DNA from: Micromonospora vinacea
Lineage (GTDB): Bacteria; Actinomycetota; Actinomycetes; Mycobacteriales; Micromonosporaceae
Direction of reading: 5' to 3'
Assembly (NCBI RefSeq): GCF_015751785.1
Contig: NZ_JADOTY010000001.1
Coordinates: 3,286,001-3,350,000, forward strand
Length of the DNA stretch: 64,000 bases
Shown here: one piece after another, positions 29,460 through 37,838 of the stretch
Numbering within the stretch: position 1 is the stretch's first letter
How the letters are laid out: every line of letters begins with the position of its first letter
Notes under the pieces: generated by a model
What the model was told of the DNA's origin: nothing
Databases searched by the model: none
Seen by the model: the letters and a program-made list of their open reading frames with translations, nothing else
Made by a program: the position numbers and the translations under genes

Positions 29460-29885
29460 GTGGACGACGGACTGCGGGTGACCGACCGGTGGGTCGTCCC
29501 CGCCGGAGAGCTACGGGAGCGCTTCTCCCGCTCGTCAGGGCCGGGCGGGCAGGGGGTCAACACCGCGGACTCCCGGGTCGAGCTGAGCTACGACGTGGCC
29601 AACTCCCCAGCGGTGCCCGACTGGCTGCGGCCGCGGGCGCTGGCCCGGCTGGCCAACCGCCTGGTCGACGGGGTGCTGACGATCGCCGCCAGCGAACACC
29701 GGGCCCAGCTTGCCAACCGGGAGGCGGCCCGGGCCCGGATGACCGCCCTGCTGCGAGAGGCCGCGGCACCACCACCGCCGGCCCGCCGGGCGACCCGCCC
29801 GTCCCGTGGGGCCAAGGAACGCCGGCTCGCCGAGAAGAAACGCCAGTCCCAGCGCAAACGGGACCGCCGCGCCGACGACGACTGA
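29460..29885 (+). CDS. arfB: Peptidyl-tRNA hydrolase ArfB (YaeJ/ICT1 type)
   Basis: ArfB (141 residues) releases peptides from ribosomes stalled on mRNAs without stop codons. The release-factor loop is present as SSGPGGQGVNTADSRVEL, with the catalytic GGQ. The C-terminus is Lys/Arg-rich (KERRLAEKKRQSQRKRDRR), the tail that enters the empty mRNA channel. TAGCCT at 29448 ends 6 nt before GTG 29460, so the message is probably leaderless. The next gene is convergent, with only 30 nt between them. Confidence 0.92.
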   Translation: MDDGLRVTDRWVVPAGELRERFSRSSGPGGQGVNTADSRVELSYDVANSPAVPDWLRPRALARLANRLVDGVLTIAASEHRAQLANREAARARMTALLREAAAPPPPARRATRPSRGAKERRLAEKKRQSQRKRDRRADDD

Positions 29886-29915
29886 TCCGGGACGACGACC
29901 AGCCCGGGACGGCGA

Positions 29916-30782
29916 CTAGTCCGGGACGGCGGCGAGCAGCCGGTCGCGCAGCACCGCGGCCCGCTCGGCGAACCCGCGCTGCGCCGCCGCGTACTCCGCC
30001 CGGCCGTCCGGAGTCTCCACACGCACCGGCGGGTAGCCGAGTGCCGCCAGGTCGTACGGGCTGGCCCGCATGTCCAGCGTGCGGATGTCCCGGGCCAGGT
30101 CGAAGGCATCGGCCACCAGCTCCGAGGAGACCAACGGCGACAACTTGTACGCCCACTTGTACAGATCCATGTTGGCGTGCAGGCAGCCCGGCTGCTCGTG
30201 CGCGTGCTGCGTCTCCCGGGTCGGGGTGAGCAGGTTCAACGGGCGGGCCGGCGGGGTGAAGAACCGGAACGCGTCGAAGTGGCTGCACCGCACGCCCCGT
30301 TCCTCGACGACCTCGGCGGTGCGCTCCGCGCTCAGCCGCAGCGGCCAGGCGTTGTGCCGCAGCTCCTCCCGGGTCTGCCGGTAGACCATCGCCCACTCGT
30401 GCATCCCGAAGCAGCCGAAGTGCGGCGCCCGTCCCCGCGTCGCCGCCAGCAGGGAGCGGATCCAGGCGATCGACTCGCCGCGCCGCGCGCGTACCCCATC
30501 GGTGTCGAGGGTGACCCCTGCGGTGCCGGCGCGGTAGTCGCGGCCGAACTCGGCCGGATCGGCGTCCCGCAGCTCGACCCCCGGCCCCGGATGCCAGCGA
30601 CGCAGCTGGGCCGGGCGGTGCGAGTAGTAGGTGAACAGGAAGTCGGCCACCGGATGCCGCTCACCGCGTCGTCGCCGGGCCAGGTGCGGGGTCAGCCAGA
30701 CGTCCACCCGCTCCTCGTGGGCCCGCCGGCGGGCCTGCCACTGCGCCGCGTCGAGCACGGCGGGGGCAAGGGCGGCGGTCAC
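29916..30782 (-). CDS. Conserved actinobacterial protein, often annotated 3-methyladenine glycosylase
   Basis: This 288-residue soluble protein has highly conserved blocks: VADFLFTYYSHRPAQLRRWHPG, cited as FLFTYYSHRPAQLRRWHPG, FGCFGMHEWAMVYR, RCSHFDAFRFFTPPARPLN, HANMDLYKWAYKLSPLV and LDMRASPYDL. These match a family present in most actinomycetes that databases often label '3-methyladenine DNA glycosylase'; it lacks the helix-hairpin-helix of known glycosylases, so that label is doubtful. The Trp/Tyr/His-rich blocks suggest a cofactor or metal site. The partner is unknown; it is monocistronic. Confidence 0.8.
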   Translation of the reverse strand: MTAALAPAVLDAAQWQARRRAHEERVDVWLTPHLARRRRGERHPVADFLFTYYSHRPAQLRRWHPGPGVELRDADPAEFGRDYRAGTAGVTLDTDGVRARRGESIAWIRSLLAATRGRAPHFGCFGMHEWAMVYRQTREELRHNAWPLRLSAERTAEVVEERGVRCSHFDAFRFFTPPARPLNLLTPTRETQHAHEQPGCLHANMDLYKWAYKLSPLVSSELVADAFDLARDIRTLDMRASPYDLAALGYPPVRVETPDGRAEYAAAQRGFAERAAVLRDRLLAAVPD

Positions 30783-30816
30783 GCACCCCAGGGTACGACC
30801 GCCGCCCGCACACCGG

Positions 30817-32256
30817 TCAGGGCATCTGCACCCGGACTCCGGCGGAGAACACCCCGCTGCGCAGCTCCAACTGCCGGGGCGGATCCCGCCCGTCGACTGT
30901 GAAGACCAGCGGGAGCACCATCCGGGTGCCCGCCGCCATCGGGTCGGCGAAGACGTCCCGGCCCAGGTTCGCCATCCGGGTGGCCGACTCGTCGGTGCTC
31001 ACCCAGCGGCCGCCCGGCAGGTACGCCCGTTGCAGCTCGCTGTGCCAGGGCTGGTGGTCGCCGGTGACGTTGCGCACGCCAACGGTGGCCTCGCAGCGTC
31101 GGCCGTTGGCCGGTGCGGCACCGCCACCGTCGGCCTTCCTTGCGGTGCCGGGCGCGCCGCAGGTCATCCGGTACACGGTGAACTCGAACGCCGACTCGCG
31201 CAACGGCACGCCCAGCGACCCGGTGACCCCGGTGCCCCTCCACGCGCCGCTGGTGGGTTGCTTCTGCGTGTCGATCGCCGCGACCTGCCGGGTCGCCGTC
31301 CAACCCGCGGTGCCGACCACACCGGCCAGCACCACGACGGCGGCGCCCACCAACATCCAGACCGGCGGGGTACGCCGACGCCGCACCGGGCTCGGGGCCG
31401 CCGGTCGGGGATAGATCGTCCCGCGGCCAACCTCGGCTCCGGGGCCACGCTCGGCTCCGCCGCCGGTGGCGAGTGCGGCAGCCGTCACCCGACGCCCGCG
31501 CCGACGTCGCCACACCCACACCAGGGCGGCGCTGATCAGCAGCAGGGCCGCCAGTCCGGCGAGCAGCACCGGGTAGCGGCGCCACGGCGGCGCCTCGGTC
31601 ACCTCGGCCGCTGGTGCCGCTGCCGCCTGCCAGGTGGCCGTGGCGCAGTCGTACGGCCGGCTGCCGTCACTGGTGAACGCACAGGTCGGCGCGGTCAGCG
31701 GGCGGCCCGGCGCGGTAGCGGTGAGCGCGGTGCCCAGCGTGGTGGTGCTGTGCGCGGGCAGTCGCAACCGCCAGGTGACCTCGGTGGCCGATCCGCCGGC
31801 CGGGGTGGACCGGCCACCACCGCTGATCGCCGTCGTCGACGAACCGGGCGGCAGTTCCTGACGCACTGTGGTCTCCAGCGGCGAGTTGCTCACGTTGCGC
31901 ACCTGGATCCGGTACCTCGGTGCCGGGCTGCTCTCCGTCGCGACCGCCACCGTGACCTGTTGCGGGGGCGCCGACGCCGGTGCCCGGGAAGGCGGTGCGA
32001 TCGCCGGCGGCGCCGAGGGCGGGGTGGGCTCGGTCACCCGAGCGACCATCGCCACCGGCGGCCGGGTGGCCGCTGGTGCTGCTGTGGCGGCCGGTGGCCC
32101 TGGTGCGGCGGCCGTTGGTCGTGGCGTGGCGGCCGGTGGTCGTGGCGCGGCCGCCGCCTCCGGAGCCGCCGTCGGCAGGGCCGGCACGGCGGCGAGGATG
32201 CCGAGGCAGTGCACGAACACTGCGAGGGCTCTGTGGTGTCGTGTCGATGCAGGCAT
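30817..32256 (-). CDS. Two-helix membrane protein with Pro/Ala-rich stalk and DUF4352-like end
   Basis: This 479-residue protein has a signal peptide, then a Pro/Ala/Thr-rich stretch to about residue 100 with PAAT and PPAAT repeats. A beta-rich domain follows (VTVAVATESSPAPRYRIQV; RNVSNSPLETTV). Two transmembrane helices come next (YPVLLAGLAALLLISAALV and WMLVGAAVVVLAGVVG) around a basic loop, and then a C-terminal domain resembling DUF4352 (FEFTVYRMTCG, CEATVGVRNVTGDHQPW). The same C-terminal logic appears in the gene at 1685. GGAGG lies 5 nt before ATG 32256. The function is unknown; an envelope role is inferred. Confidence 0.8.
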   Translation of the reverse strand: MPASTRHHRALAVFVHCLGILAAVPALPTAAPEAAAAPRPPAATPRPTAAAPGPPAATAAPAATRPPVAMVARVTEPTPPSAPPAIAPPSRAPASAPPQQVTVAVATESSPAPRYRIQVRNVSNSPLETTVRQELPPGSSTTAISGGGRSTPAGGSATEVTWRLRLPAHSTTTLGTALTATAPGRPLTAPTCAFTSDGSRPYDCATATWQAAAAPAAEVTEAPPWRRYPVLLAGLAALLLISAALVWVWRRRRGRRVTAAALATGGGAERGPGAEVGRGTIYPRPAAPSPVRRRRTPPVWMLVGAAVVVLAGVVGTAGWTATRQVAAIDTQKQPTSGAWRGTGVTGSLGVPLRESAFEFTVYRMTCGAPGTARKADGGGAAPANGRRCEATVGVRNVTGDHQPWHSELQRAYLPGGRWVSTDESATRMANLGRDVFADPMAAGTRMVLPLVFTVDGRDPPRQLELRSGVFSAGVRVQMP

Positions 32257-32430
32257 ACGAACGAACCTCCGGAGCCGACGCTAGGGGCGAGTCGCCTCCG
32301 TGCGGGTACGAAGTCGAGAAGTCCGCCCCGGTCACCTCCAGCTCCGGTAGGGTGCCGCGCGGTGACGGGTTGAGCACACCGGACCGCCGGTCCTGGCCGG
32401 TTGGGGCGCCGGCGGGGCTAGATTGGCCGG

Positions 32431-33234
32431 GTGCGTATCGCTCGTTTTGCCCATGCCAAGGGAATGTCGTTCGGTGCCGTCGAAGGCGAACCGGAGGCCG
32501 GGCCGCAGGGCCTGACCATCGCCGAGATCGAGGGCCACCCGTTCGGCAACCTCTCCTTCAGTGGGGCCCGCTGGGCCCTCTCCGACGTCCGGCTGCTCTC
32601 GCCGATCCTGCCCAGCAAGGTCGTCTGCGTCGGTCGCAACTACGCCGACCACGCCGCCGAACTCGGCAACGAGGTGCCCAGGGAGCCGCTGCTGTTCCTC
32701 AAGCCGTCCACCTCGGTGATCGGTCCCCGGGACGCCATCCGACTGCCGATCTTCTCGAAGCAGGTCGAGCACGAGGCGGAACTGGCGGTCGTGATCGGGG
32801 CGCCGGGTGCGCGCCGCGCCGACCGGGCCGCCGCCGAACGCGCCATCTTCGGCTACACCTGCGCCAACGACGTCACCGCTCGGGACCTCCAGCGTTCGGA
32901 CGGGCAGTGGACCCGGGCCAAGGGCTTCGACTCGTTCTGCCCGATCGGCCCGTGGATCACCACCGGGCTGGACGTCTCCGACCTGGAGATCCGCTGTGAG
33001 GTGGGTCGCAACCCGGAGGAGATGGAGGTACGCCAACTCGGCCGGACGAAGGACATGGTCTTCGACGTGCCGGGTCTGGTGTCGTACATCTCGCACGTGA
33101 TGACCCTGCTGCCCGGCGACGTCGTTCTCACCGGCACTCCGGCCGGGGTTAGCCAGCTTGTCGAGGGGGATACGGTCACCGTGCGGATCGACGGCATCGG
33201 CGAGCTCACCAACCCGGTGGTTCCCGTCGCCTGA
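32431..33234 (+). CDS. Fumarylacetoacetate hydrolase (FAH) family protein
   Basis: This 267-residue protein has the FAH fold. It shows the catalytic and metal-binding segments VGRNYADHAAE, FSKQVEHEAELAVVIG (the Glu-x-Glu metal ligands), TCANDVTARDLQ and GDVVLTGTPAGV. Close relatives hydrolyse acylpyruvates or decarboxylate oxaloacetate; the exact substrate here is not determined. In many actinomycetes this gene lies just before gltX, but here tRNA-Gln and tRNA-Glu genes follow. TAGATT ends 6 nt before GTG 32431, so a leaderless message is likely. Confidence 0.9.
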   Translation: MRIARFAHAKGMSFGAVEGEPEAGPQGLTIAEIEGHPFGNLSFSGARWALSDVRLLSPILPSKVVCVGRNYADHAAELGNEVPREPLLFLKPSTSVIGPRDAIRLPIFSKQVEHEAELAVVIGAPGARRADRAAAERAIFGYTCANDVTARDLQRSDGQWTRAKGFDSFCPIGPWITTGLDVSDLEIRCEVGRNPEEMEVRQLGRTKDMVFDVPGLVSYISHVMTLLPGDVVLTGTPAGVSQLVEGDTVTVRIDGIGELTNPVVPVA

Positions 33235-33287
33235 TCCGTCTGATGCCCCTGTTTCCGCAGCTCACGGGTGGTTCGGGGGGATCGGAT

Positions 33288-33316
33288 TTGGCCTGCCGGC
33301 ACCGGGAGGGTAAAGT
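33288..33316 (+). promoter_or_regulatory. Promoter of tRNA-Gln
   Basis: TTGGCC (33288–33293), a 17-nt spacer and TAAAGT (33311–33316) lie 26 nt before the tRNA gene, with the spacing expected of a housekeeping sigma factor. Confidence 0.6.
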
Positions 33317-33342
33317 TCACTCCCGGCGCCGCAAGGGGCCAA

Positions 33343-33414
33343 TGGGGTATGGGGTAATTGGCAGCCCGACTGATTCTGGTTCAGTTAGTCTAGGTTCGAG
33401 TCCTGGTACCCCAG
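33343..33414 (+). tRNA. tRNA-Gln (CTG)
   Basis: The 72-nt cloverleaf has acceptor arms TGGGGTA/TACCCCA and discriminator G. The anticodon stem ACTGA/TCAGT holds the loop TTCTGGT, with anticodon CTG at 33376–33378. The T arm is CTAGGTTCGAGTCCTGG. CCA is not encoded. Confidence 0.95.
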
Positions 33415-33466
33415 CGCTGCTGGAATTCGCGAGAATTTCCAGACGCTGGATTCTGACGGAGTTCGA

Positions 33467-33488
33467 CTCCGCCCCTTCGGGGGCGGAG
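33467..33488 (+). terminator. Hairpin after tRNA-Gln
   Basis: CTCCGCCCC and GGGGCGGAG pair over a TTCG tetraloop. The hairpin lies 53 nt after the tRNA and before the first tRNA-Glu promoter region, where TAGAGT at 33492 is a possible -10 box. Confidence 0.6.
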
Positions 33489-33548
33489 GGCGGTCTTCGG
33501 TAGAGTACAGCTCCTCCGCCGCTGAGGTGGGGGAGCAAAAGTTGTTCT

Positions 33549-33621
33549 GGCCCCGTCGTCTAGCGGCCCAGGACGCCGCCCTCTCAAGGCGGTAGCGCCG
33601 GTTCGAATCCGGTCGGGGCTA
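33549..33621 (+). tRNA. tRNA-Glu (CTC), copy 1
   Basis: The 73-nt cloverleaf has acceptor GGCCCCG/CGGGGCT (one G·T pair) and discriminator A. The anticodon stem CCGCC/GGCGG holds loop CTCTCAA with anticodon CTC at 33583–33585. The sequence is identical to the second copy 260 nt downstream. CCA is not encoded. Confidence 0.95.
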
Positions 33622-33629
33622 CATCGTGT

Positions 33630-33660
33630 ACAGCCCGTCTCACCTGGTGAGGCGGGCTGT
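33630..33660 (+). terminator. Terminator after tRNA-Glu copy 1
   Basis: ACAGCCCGTCTCAC and GTGAGGCGGGCTGT form a 14-bp stem with one T·G wobble and loop CTG, followed by TTTC. Confidence 0.85.
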
Positions 33661-33808
33661 TTCGTGTCCGCGTCCCGGGTCCGCCGCCGGGGTCGTTCCG
33701 GTCTGCTGCCGGGCCCTCGGGCGACGGCGCACCCCGCGCTCGTGCCCGGGTACGGTGCCGCTAGACTACAGTCGCACCGCCCGCGAGGGTGGTGAACGGA
33801 AAAGTTCT

Positions 33809-33881
33809 GGCCCCGTCGTCTAGCGGCCCAGGACGCCGCCCTCTCAAGGCGGTAGCGCCGGTTCGAATCCGGTCGGGGCTA
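33809..33881 (+). tRNA. tRNA-Glu (CTC), copy 2
   Basis: It is identical base for base to the copy at 33549–33621, with anticodon CTC at 33843–33845. The identity extends 5 nt into the 5' flank (GTTCT), but promoter and terminator differ. A possible -10 box, TAGACT, lies at 33762–33767. Confidence 0.95.
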
Positions 33882-33886
33882 CAACC

Positions 33887-33919
33887 AAAGGCTCATCTCG
33901 CCAAGCGAGATGAGCCTTT
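33887..33919 (+). terminator. Terminator after tRNA-Glu copy 2
   Basis: AAAGGCTCATCTCG and CGAGATGAGCCTTT form a perfect 14-bp stem with loop CCAAG, followed by CTCGTT. Confidence 0.9.
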
Positions 33920-33940
33920 CTCGTTGCCCACACACCTCCC

Positions 33941-34002
33941 GTTGATCATGAGGTTAGCGGTCACGACACGCCGATGTCGCTGGCGTTAACCTCATGATCA
34001 AC
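33941..34002. repeat. Intergenic palindrome, GATC-family copy 2
   Basis: The 19-nt arms GTTGATCATGAGGTTAGCG and CGTTAACCTCATGATCAAC have one mismatch and are separated by 24 nt. The outer CCC/GGG also pairs. The right end reads GATCAACCGGGG, close to the GATCGACGG end of the other copies. It lies between tRNA-Glu and convergent ndgR. Confidence 0.8.
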
Positions 34003-34036
34003 CGGGGAAAAGCGGGTGGGGGGACCGGGGGCGGGG

Positions 34037-34723
34037 TTAGAGGCCGGATAGGCGTTGGCCGGCTCTTACTACGGCCATGGCGTGGCGTTCGCCGGGGCGG
34101 CGGCCCAGGCGCTCGATCGGGCCCGAGATGCTGACCGAGGCGATGACCCGGCCGGTACGGTCGCGGATCGGGGCGGAGACGCTCGCCACACCGGCCTCCC
34201 GCTCGGCGACGCTCTGCGCCCAGCCGCGACGGCGTACCTCGGCGAGGGTGCGGCCGGTGAACTTGCTGCGCGGCAGCAGCGGCATCACCGCCTCGGGCGG
34301 CTCCCAGGCGAGCAGGATCTGGGCCGCGGAGCCTGCAGTCATCGGCAGCACCGAACCGACCGGAACTGTGTCCCGTAGACCGCTGGCGCGTTCCGCCGCC
34401 GCCACGCAGATCCGCTCGTCCGCGCGGCGCAGGTAGAGCTGGGCGCTCTCACCGGTGGCGTCGCGCAGCGCGGCCAGCAGTGGCTCGGCGGCGGTCAGCA
34501 GAACGTCCGGTGCGGCGTTGGCCAGCTCGCCCAGGCGGGGGCCGGGCCGCCATCTGCCCTGGGTGTCCCGCACCAGCATTCGGTGGATCTCCAGGGCCTG
34601 GGCCAGGCGATGTGCTGTGGCCCGGGGCAGCTTGGTGCGTTCGACGAGTTCGGCCAGGCTGGCGCCGTCCACGCAGGCGGCCAGGATGACCACCGCCTTG
34701 TCGAGAACGCCGACACCGCTCAT
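34037..34723 (-). CDS. ndgR: IclR-family regulator NdgR
   Basis: This 228-residue protein has an N-terminal winged helix-turn-helix (VLDKAVVILAACVDGASLAELVERTKLPRATAHRLA, recognised by KLPRATAHRLAQALE) and a C-terminal IclR effector domain (VAAAERASGLRDTVPVGS; GEREAGVASVSAPIRD-like EREAGVASVSAPIRD). Sequence and position, divergent from leuCD, match Streptomyces NdgR, which controls leucine and other amino acid genes and activates leuCD. The start may be ATG 34723 or GTG 34735; the latter lies 7 nt after a TAAGTT hexamer and could be leaderless. Confidence 0.92.
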   Translation of the reverse strand: MSGVGVLDKAVVILAACVDGASLAELVERTKLPRATAHRLAQALEIHRMLVRDTQGRWRPGPRLGELANAAPDVLLTAAEPLLAALRDATGESAQLYLRRADERICVAAAERASGLRDTVPVGSVLPMTAGSAAQILLAWEPPEAVMPLLPRSKFTGRTLAEVRRRGWAQSVAEREAGVASVSAPIRDRTGRVIASVSISGPIERLGRRPGERHAMAVVRAGQRLSGL

Positions 34724-34772
34724 ACTGTGTCCCACAAGCCGAAACTTACCTCCCAGAATTTAGGATGTCCAG
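34724..34772. promoter_or_regulatory. Divergent ndgR/leuC promoter region
   Basis: TAGGAT at 34761–34766 lies 6 nt before the leuC ATG, which makes leuC leaderless. The -35 region 17 nt upstream (GCCGAA) is poor, as expected for an activator-dependent promoter. On the other strand TAAGTT lies 7 nt before GTG 34735. The 49-nt gap is thus shared by both promoters and should hold the NdgR site. Confidence 0.6.
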
Positions 34773-36218
34773 ATGGTGGGAGTCACTCCTGAGCCGAGGA
34801 CCCTGGCCGAGAAGGTCTGGGACGCGCACGTCGTACGGTCCGCCGCCGGTGAGCCGGACCTGCTCTTCATCGACCTGCACCTGCTGCACGAGGTGACCAG
34901 CCCGCAGGCGTTCGACGGGCTGCGGCTCGCCGGGCGCCGGGTGCGTCGTACCGACCTGACCCTCGCGACCGAGGACCACAACACCCCGACCGGGTACGCC
35001 GACCCGGCGTTCCGCCTCCGCCGTGGTGACCTGCTCACCATCGCGGACCCCACGTCGCGTACGCAGATCGAGACGTTGCGCCGCAACTGCGCCGAGTTCG
35101 GGGTGCGGCTGCACCCGCTCGGCGACGACAACCAGGGCATCGTGCACGTGATCGGCCCGCAGCTCGGTCTCACCCAGCCGGGCCTGACGATCGTCTGTGG
35201 CGACTCGCACACCGCCACCCACGGCGCCTTCGGCGCTCTCGCCTTCGGCATCGGCACCAGCGAGGTGGAGCACGTACTGGCCACCCAGACGCTGCCGCAG
35301 AGCCGGCCGAAGACGATGGCCGTGAACGTCACCGGCCGCCTCGCGCCCGGCGTGACCGCCAAGGACCTGGTGCTCGCGCTGATCACGCAGGTCGGCACGG
35401 GTGGCGGTCGCGGGCACATCGTCGAGTACCGCGGCGAGGCGATCCGCGCCCTCTCCATGGAGGGGCGGATGACCATCGCCAACATGTCCATCGAGTGGGG
35501 CGCCAAGGCCGGCATGATCGCGCCGGACGAGACCACCTTCGCGTACCTCAAGGGTCGACCGAACGCGCCGCAGGGCGCGGACTGGGACGCGGCGGTGGCG
35601 TGGTGGCGGACGCTGCCCACCGACGAGGGCGCGCGCTTCGACGCCGAGGTGACCCTGGACGCCAGCCGGATCACCCCGTTCGTCACCTGGGGCACCAACC
35701 CCGGGCAGGGCGCCCCGCTGAGCGCCCCGGTGCCGGACCCGGAGGAGTTCACCACCGACTCGGAGCGCACCGCCGCCCGCCGGGCCCTGGAGTACATGGA
35801 CCTGCGCCCCGGCACCCCGCTGCGGGAGCTGCCCATCGACGTGGTCTTCGTGGGGTCCTGCACCAACGGCCGCCTGGAGGACCTGCGGGCCGCCGCGGAC
35901 GTGTTGCGGGGCCACCGGGTCGCCGACGGTGTCCGGATGCTCGTGGTGCCCGGCTCCGCCGCCGTGCGCGAGGCCGCCGAGGCCGAAGGGCTGGACAAGG
36001 TCTTCGCCGACGCTGGGGCGGAGTGGCGGTTCGCCGGCTGCTCCATGTGTCTGGGGATGAACCCCGACACGCTGAAGCCGGGCGAGCGCTCCGCCTCCAC
36101 CTCGAACCGCAACTTCGAGGGCCGTCAGGGCCGGGGTGGGCGTACCCACCTGGTCTCGCCGCCGGTGGCCGCCGCCACCGCCGTGGTCGGCCGGCTGGCC
36201 GCCCCCGCCGACCTGTAG
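34773..36218 (+). CDS. leuC: 3-isopropylmalate dehydratase large subunit LeuC
   Basis: LeuC (481 residues) with LeuD isomerises 2-isopropylmalate to 3-isopropylmalate, and citramalate to 3-methylmalate. It is an aconitase-type [4Fe-4S] enzyme: the cluster ligands are in [12 protein letters not shown] and [10 protein letters not shown]. Other motifs are [31 protein letters not shown] and [11 protein letters not shown]. It is probably translated from a leaderless message and is followed 14 nt later by leuD. Confidence 0.97.
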   Translation: MVGVTPEPRTLAEKVWDAHVVRSAAGEPDLLFIDLHLLHEVTSPQAFDGLRLAGRRVRRTDLTLATEDHNTPTGYADPAFRLRRGDLLTIADPTSRTQIETLRRNCAEFGVRLHPLGDDNQGIVHVIGPQLGLTQPGLTIVCGDSHTATHGAFGALAFGIGTSEVEHVLATQTLPQSRPKTMAVNVTGRLAPGVTAKDLVLALITQVGTGGGRGHIVEYRGEAIRALSMEGRMTIANMSIEWGAKAGMIAPDETTFAYLKGRPNAPQGADWDAAVAWWRTLPTDEGARFDAEVTLDASRITPFVTWGTNPGQGAPLSAPVPDPEEFTTDSERTAARRALEYMDLRPGTPLRELPIDVVFVGSCTNGRLEDLRAAADVLRGHRVADGVRMLVVPGSAAVREAAEAEGLDKVFADAGAEWRFAGCSMCLGMNPDTLKPGERSASTSNRNFEGRQGRGGRTHLVSPPVAAATAVVGRLAAPADL

Positions 36219-36232
36219 AAGGGACCGACGAG

Positions 36233-36820
36233 ATGGACAAGTTCACCACCCACACCGGCACCGCCGTGCCGCTGCGCCGGTCCAACGTGGACACCGATCA
36301 GATCATCCCCGCCGTGTACCTCAAGCGGGTGACCCGGACGGGCTTCGCCGACGGGCTGTTCAGCGCCTGGCGGGAAGATCCGGCATTCGTGCTCAACGAT
36401 GAAAACTATTCCGGGGCGTCGATCCTCATCGCCGGTCCGGAGTTCGGCACCGGCTCCTCCCGGGAGCACGCCGTCTGGGCGCTACGGGACTGGGGCTTCC
36501 GCGCGGTGGTGGCCCCGCGCTTCGGTGACATCTTCCGCGGCAACGCCCTCAAGGAAGGTCTGTTGCCGGTCGAGTTGGAATTGAAAGCCGTCGAAGAGTT
36601 GTGGGACCTGATCGAGGCGGATCCGACGACTCCGGTGACCGTCGACCTGACCGCCCGCCAACTGCGGGCGGGGGACGCGAGCTGGTCGTTCCCGCTGGAC
36701 GACTTCAGCCGTTGGCGCCTCCTGGAGGGCCTCGACGACATTGGACTCACCCTCCGCCACGCCGCCGACATCGACTCCTACGAGGCGCGCAGACTGCCGT
36801 TCCTGCCCTCCGTGGCATAG
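36233..36820 (+). CDS. leuD: 3-isopropylmalate dehydratase small subunit LeuD
   Basis: LeuD (195 residues) supplies the swivelling domain of isopropylmalate isomerase. Family landmarks are [37 protein letters not shown] and [23 protein letters not shown] 36233 follows AAGGGA by 9 nt and lies 14 nt after leuC in the same operon. It is followed by a terminator-like hairpin. Confidence 0.97.
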   Translation: MDKFTTHTGTAVPLRRSNVDTDQIIPAVYLKRVTRTGFADGLFSAWREDPAFVLNDENYSGASILIAGPEFGTGSSREHAVWALRDWGFRAVVAPRFGDIFRGNALKEGLLPVELELKAVEELWDLIEADPTTPVTVDLTARQLRAGDASWSFPLDDFSRWRLLEGLDDIGLTLRHAADIDSYEARRLPFLPSVA

Positions 36821-36840
36821 CCGTTAGGCCGCTCGCACAG

Positions 36841-36882
36841 CGGATTTCACCCCCATCGGGCCATCCGGTGGGGGTGAATCCG
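36841..36882 (+). terminator. Terminator after leuCD
   Basis: CGGATTTCACCCCCA and TGGGGGTGAATCCG pair over 14 bp with one bulged T and a 13-nt loop. A T-run occurs 16 nt further. Confidence 0.75.
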
Positions 36883-36914
36883 TTGCGACACAAGGGCTTT
36901 TTTCTACCGAATGT

Positions 36915-36943
36915 TTGTGTCCCGGCAGCACAGGGCATACCGT
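36915..36943 (+). promoter_or_regulatory. hupB promoter
   Basis: TTGTGT (36915–36920), a 17-nt spacer and TACCGT (36938–36943) lie 49 nt before the hupB start, in an AT-richer stretch. Confidence 0.6.
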
Positions 36944-36992
36944 GCGCGCAGAATGGCTCGCGACGAGTCAGTTGCACAATCGGGAGGAAGTC

Positions 36993-37676
36993 GTGAACAA
37001 GGCCGAGCTCATCGAGGCGCTCGCCGTTCGCCTGGGGGACCGGAAGATGGCGACGGCCGCGCTCGACGCGGTCCTCACCGAGGTCCAGGCGGCGGTCACC
37101 AAGGGCGAGAAGGTGGCGATCACCGGATTCGGAGCATTCGAAAAGCGTGTGCGTGGCGCGCGAACAGCGCGCAACCCGCGTACCGGCGAGGCGGTGAAGG
37201 TCAAGAAGACGTCAGTCCCGACCTTCCGCCCCGGCGCCGGGTTCAAGGAAATGGTGGCCAGCGGCAAGGTGCCGAAGGCCACGGTGGCGACGAAGAAGGC
37301 CACCACCAGCACCGCCACGGCCAAGGCGGCGGGCACGAAGGCGACCGGCACCAAGGCGGCCACCGCGAAGGCGGCGGGCACCAAGGCGACCACGGCGAAG
37401 GCGGCCAGCAAGAAGACCGCCCCGGCCAAGGCGAGCAAGACCGCCACGGCGACCAAGACGGCCGCCAGCAAGAAGACCGCCCCGGCCAAGGCGAGCAAGA
37501 GCACCACGGCGACCAAGACGGCCGCCAGCAAGAAGACCACCGCGGCGAAGAAGACCACCGCCGCGACCCGGTCGACCGCGGCGAAGAAGACCACCGCGGC
37601 GGCGAGCAAGAGCACGGCGGCCAAGAAGGCGCCGGCGAAGAAGGCTCCGGCCAAGAAGGCGGCCAGCAAGCGCTGA
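36993..37676 (+). CDS. hupB: HU DNA-binding protein with lysine-rich tail (HupB/Hlp)
   Basis: This 227-residue protein has a classical HU domain (about residues 1–95: [52 protein letters not shown]) fused to a 130-residue tail of AAK, KKT and PAKA repeats like eukaryotic histone H1. This is the actinobacterial HupB/Hlp type, a nucleoid compactor. GTG 36993 follows GGGAGGA by 6–7 nt. Part of the tail is encoded by 60-bp tandem repeats, so its length may vary between strains. It is monocistronic, with its own promoter and terminator. Confidence 0.96.
   Translation: MNKAELIEALAVRLGDRKMATAALDAVLTEVQAAVTKGEKVAITGFGAFEKRVRGARTARNPRTGEAVKVKKTSVPTFRPGAGFKEMVASGKVPKATVATKKATTSTATAKAAGTKATGTKAATAKAAGTKATTAKAASKKTAPAKASKTATATKTAASKKTAPAKASKSTTATKTAASKKTTAAKKTTAATRSTAAKKTTAAASKSTAAKKAPAKKAPAKKAASKR
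37402..37535 (+). repeat. 60-bp tandem repeat in the hupB tail
   Basis: The stretch has an exact 60-bp period for about 2.2 copies: GCCAGCAAGAAGACCGCCCC recurs at 37404 and 37464 and in part at 37524. Each unit encodes 20 residues beginning [12 protein letters not shown]. Copy changes keep the frame. Confidence 0.85.
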
Positions 37677-37686
37677 CCGACCCGTA

Positions 37687-37724
37687 CCGCAAGGGCGTCC
37701 ACCAGTGGGTGGGCGCCCTTGCGG
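37687..37724 (+). terminator. Terminator after hupB
   Basis: CCGCAAGGGCG and CGCCCTTGCGG pair perfectly, with an inner CCACC/GGTGG helix after one mismatch. The hairpin lies 10 nt after the hupB stop. Confidence 0.9.
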
Positions 37725-37838
37725 CGTACCGGAACGGTCTCTCGGCGTACGGGAACCGTTGACCGGGTTGCCGTGCTCGCGCAGAATCGCCGTGCCGGCC
37801 ACCCCTCCGCCGGCACGCCGACGGGAAATGGGGCGCCG

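Noticed and set aside
29886..29935. Short tandem CCGGGACG-type repeats between arfB and the next gene
   Set aside because: The units (about 17 nt, two to three imperfect copies) partly encode the C-terminus of the minus-strand gene and are too short and imperfect to interpret.
33243..33989. Short ORFs across the tRNA cluster
   Set aside because: They overlap three well-formed tRNA genes and their terminators and have no ribosome sites.
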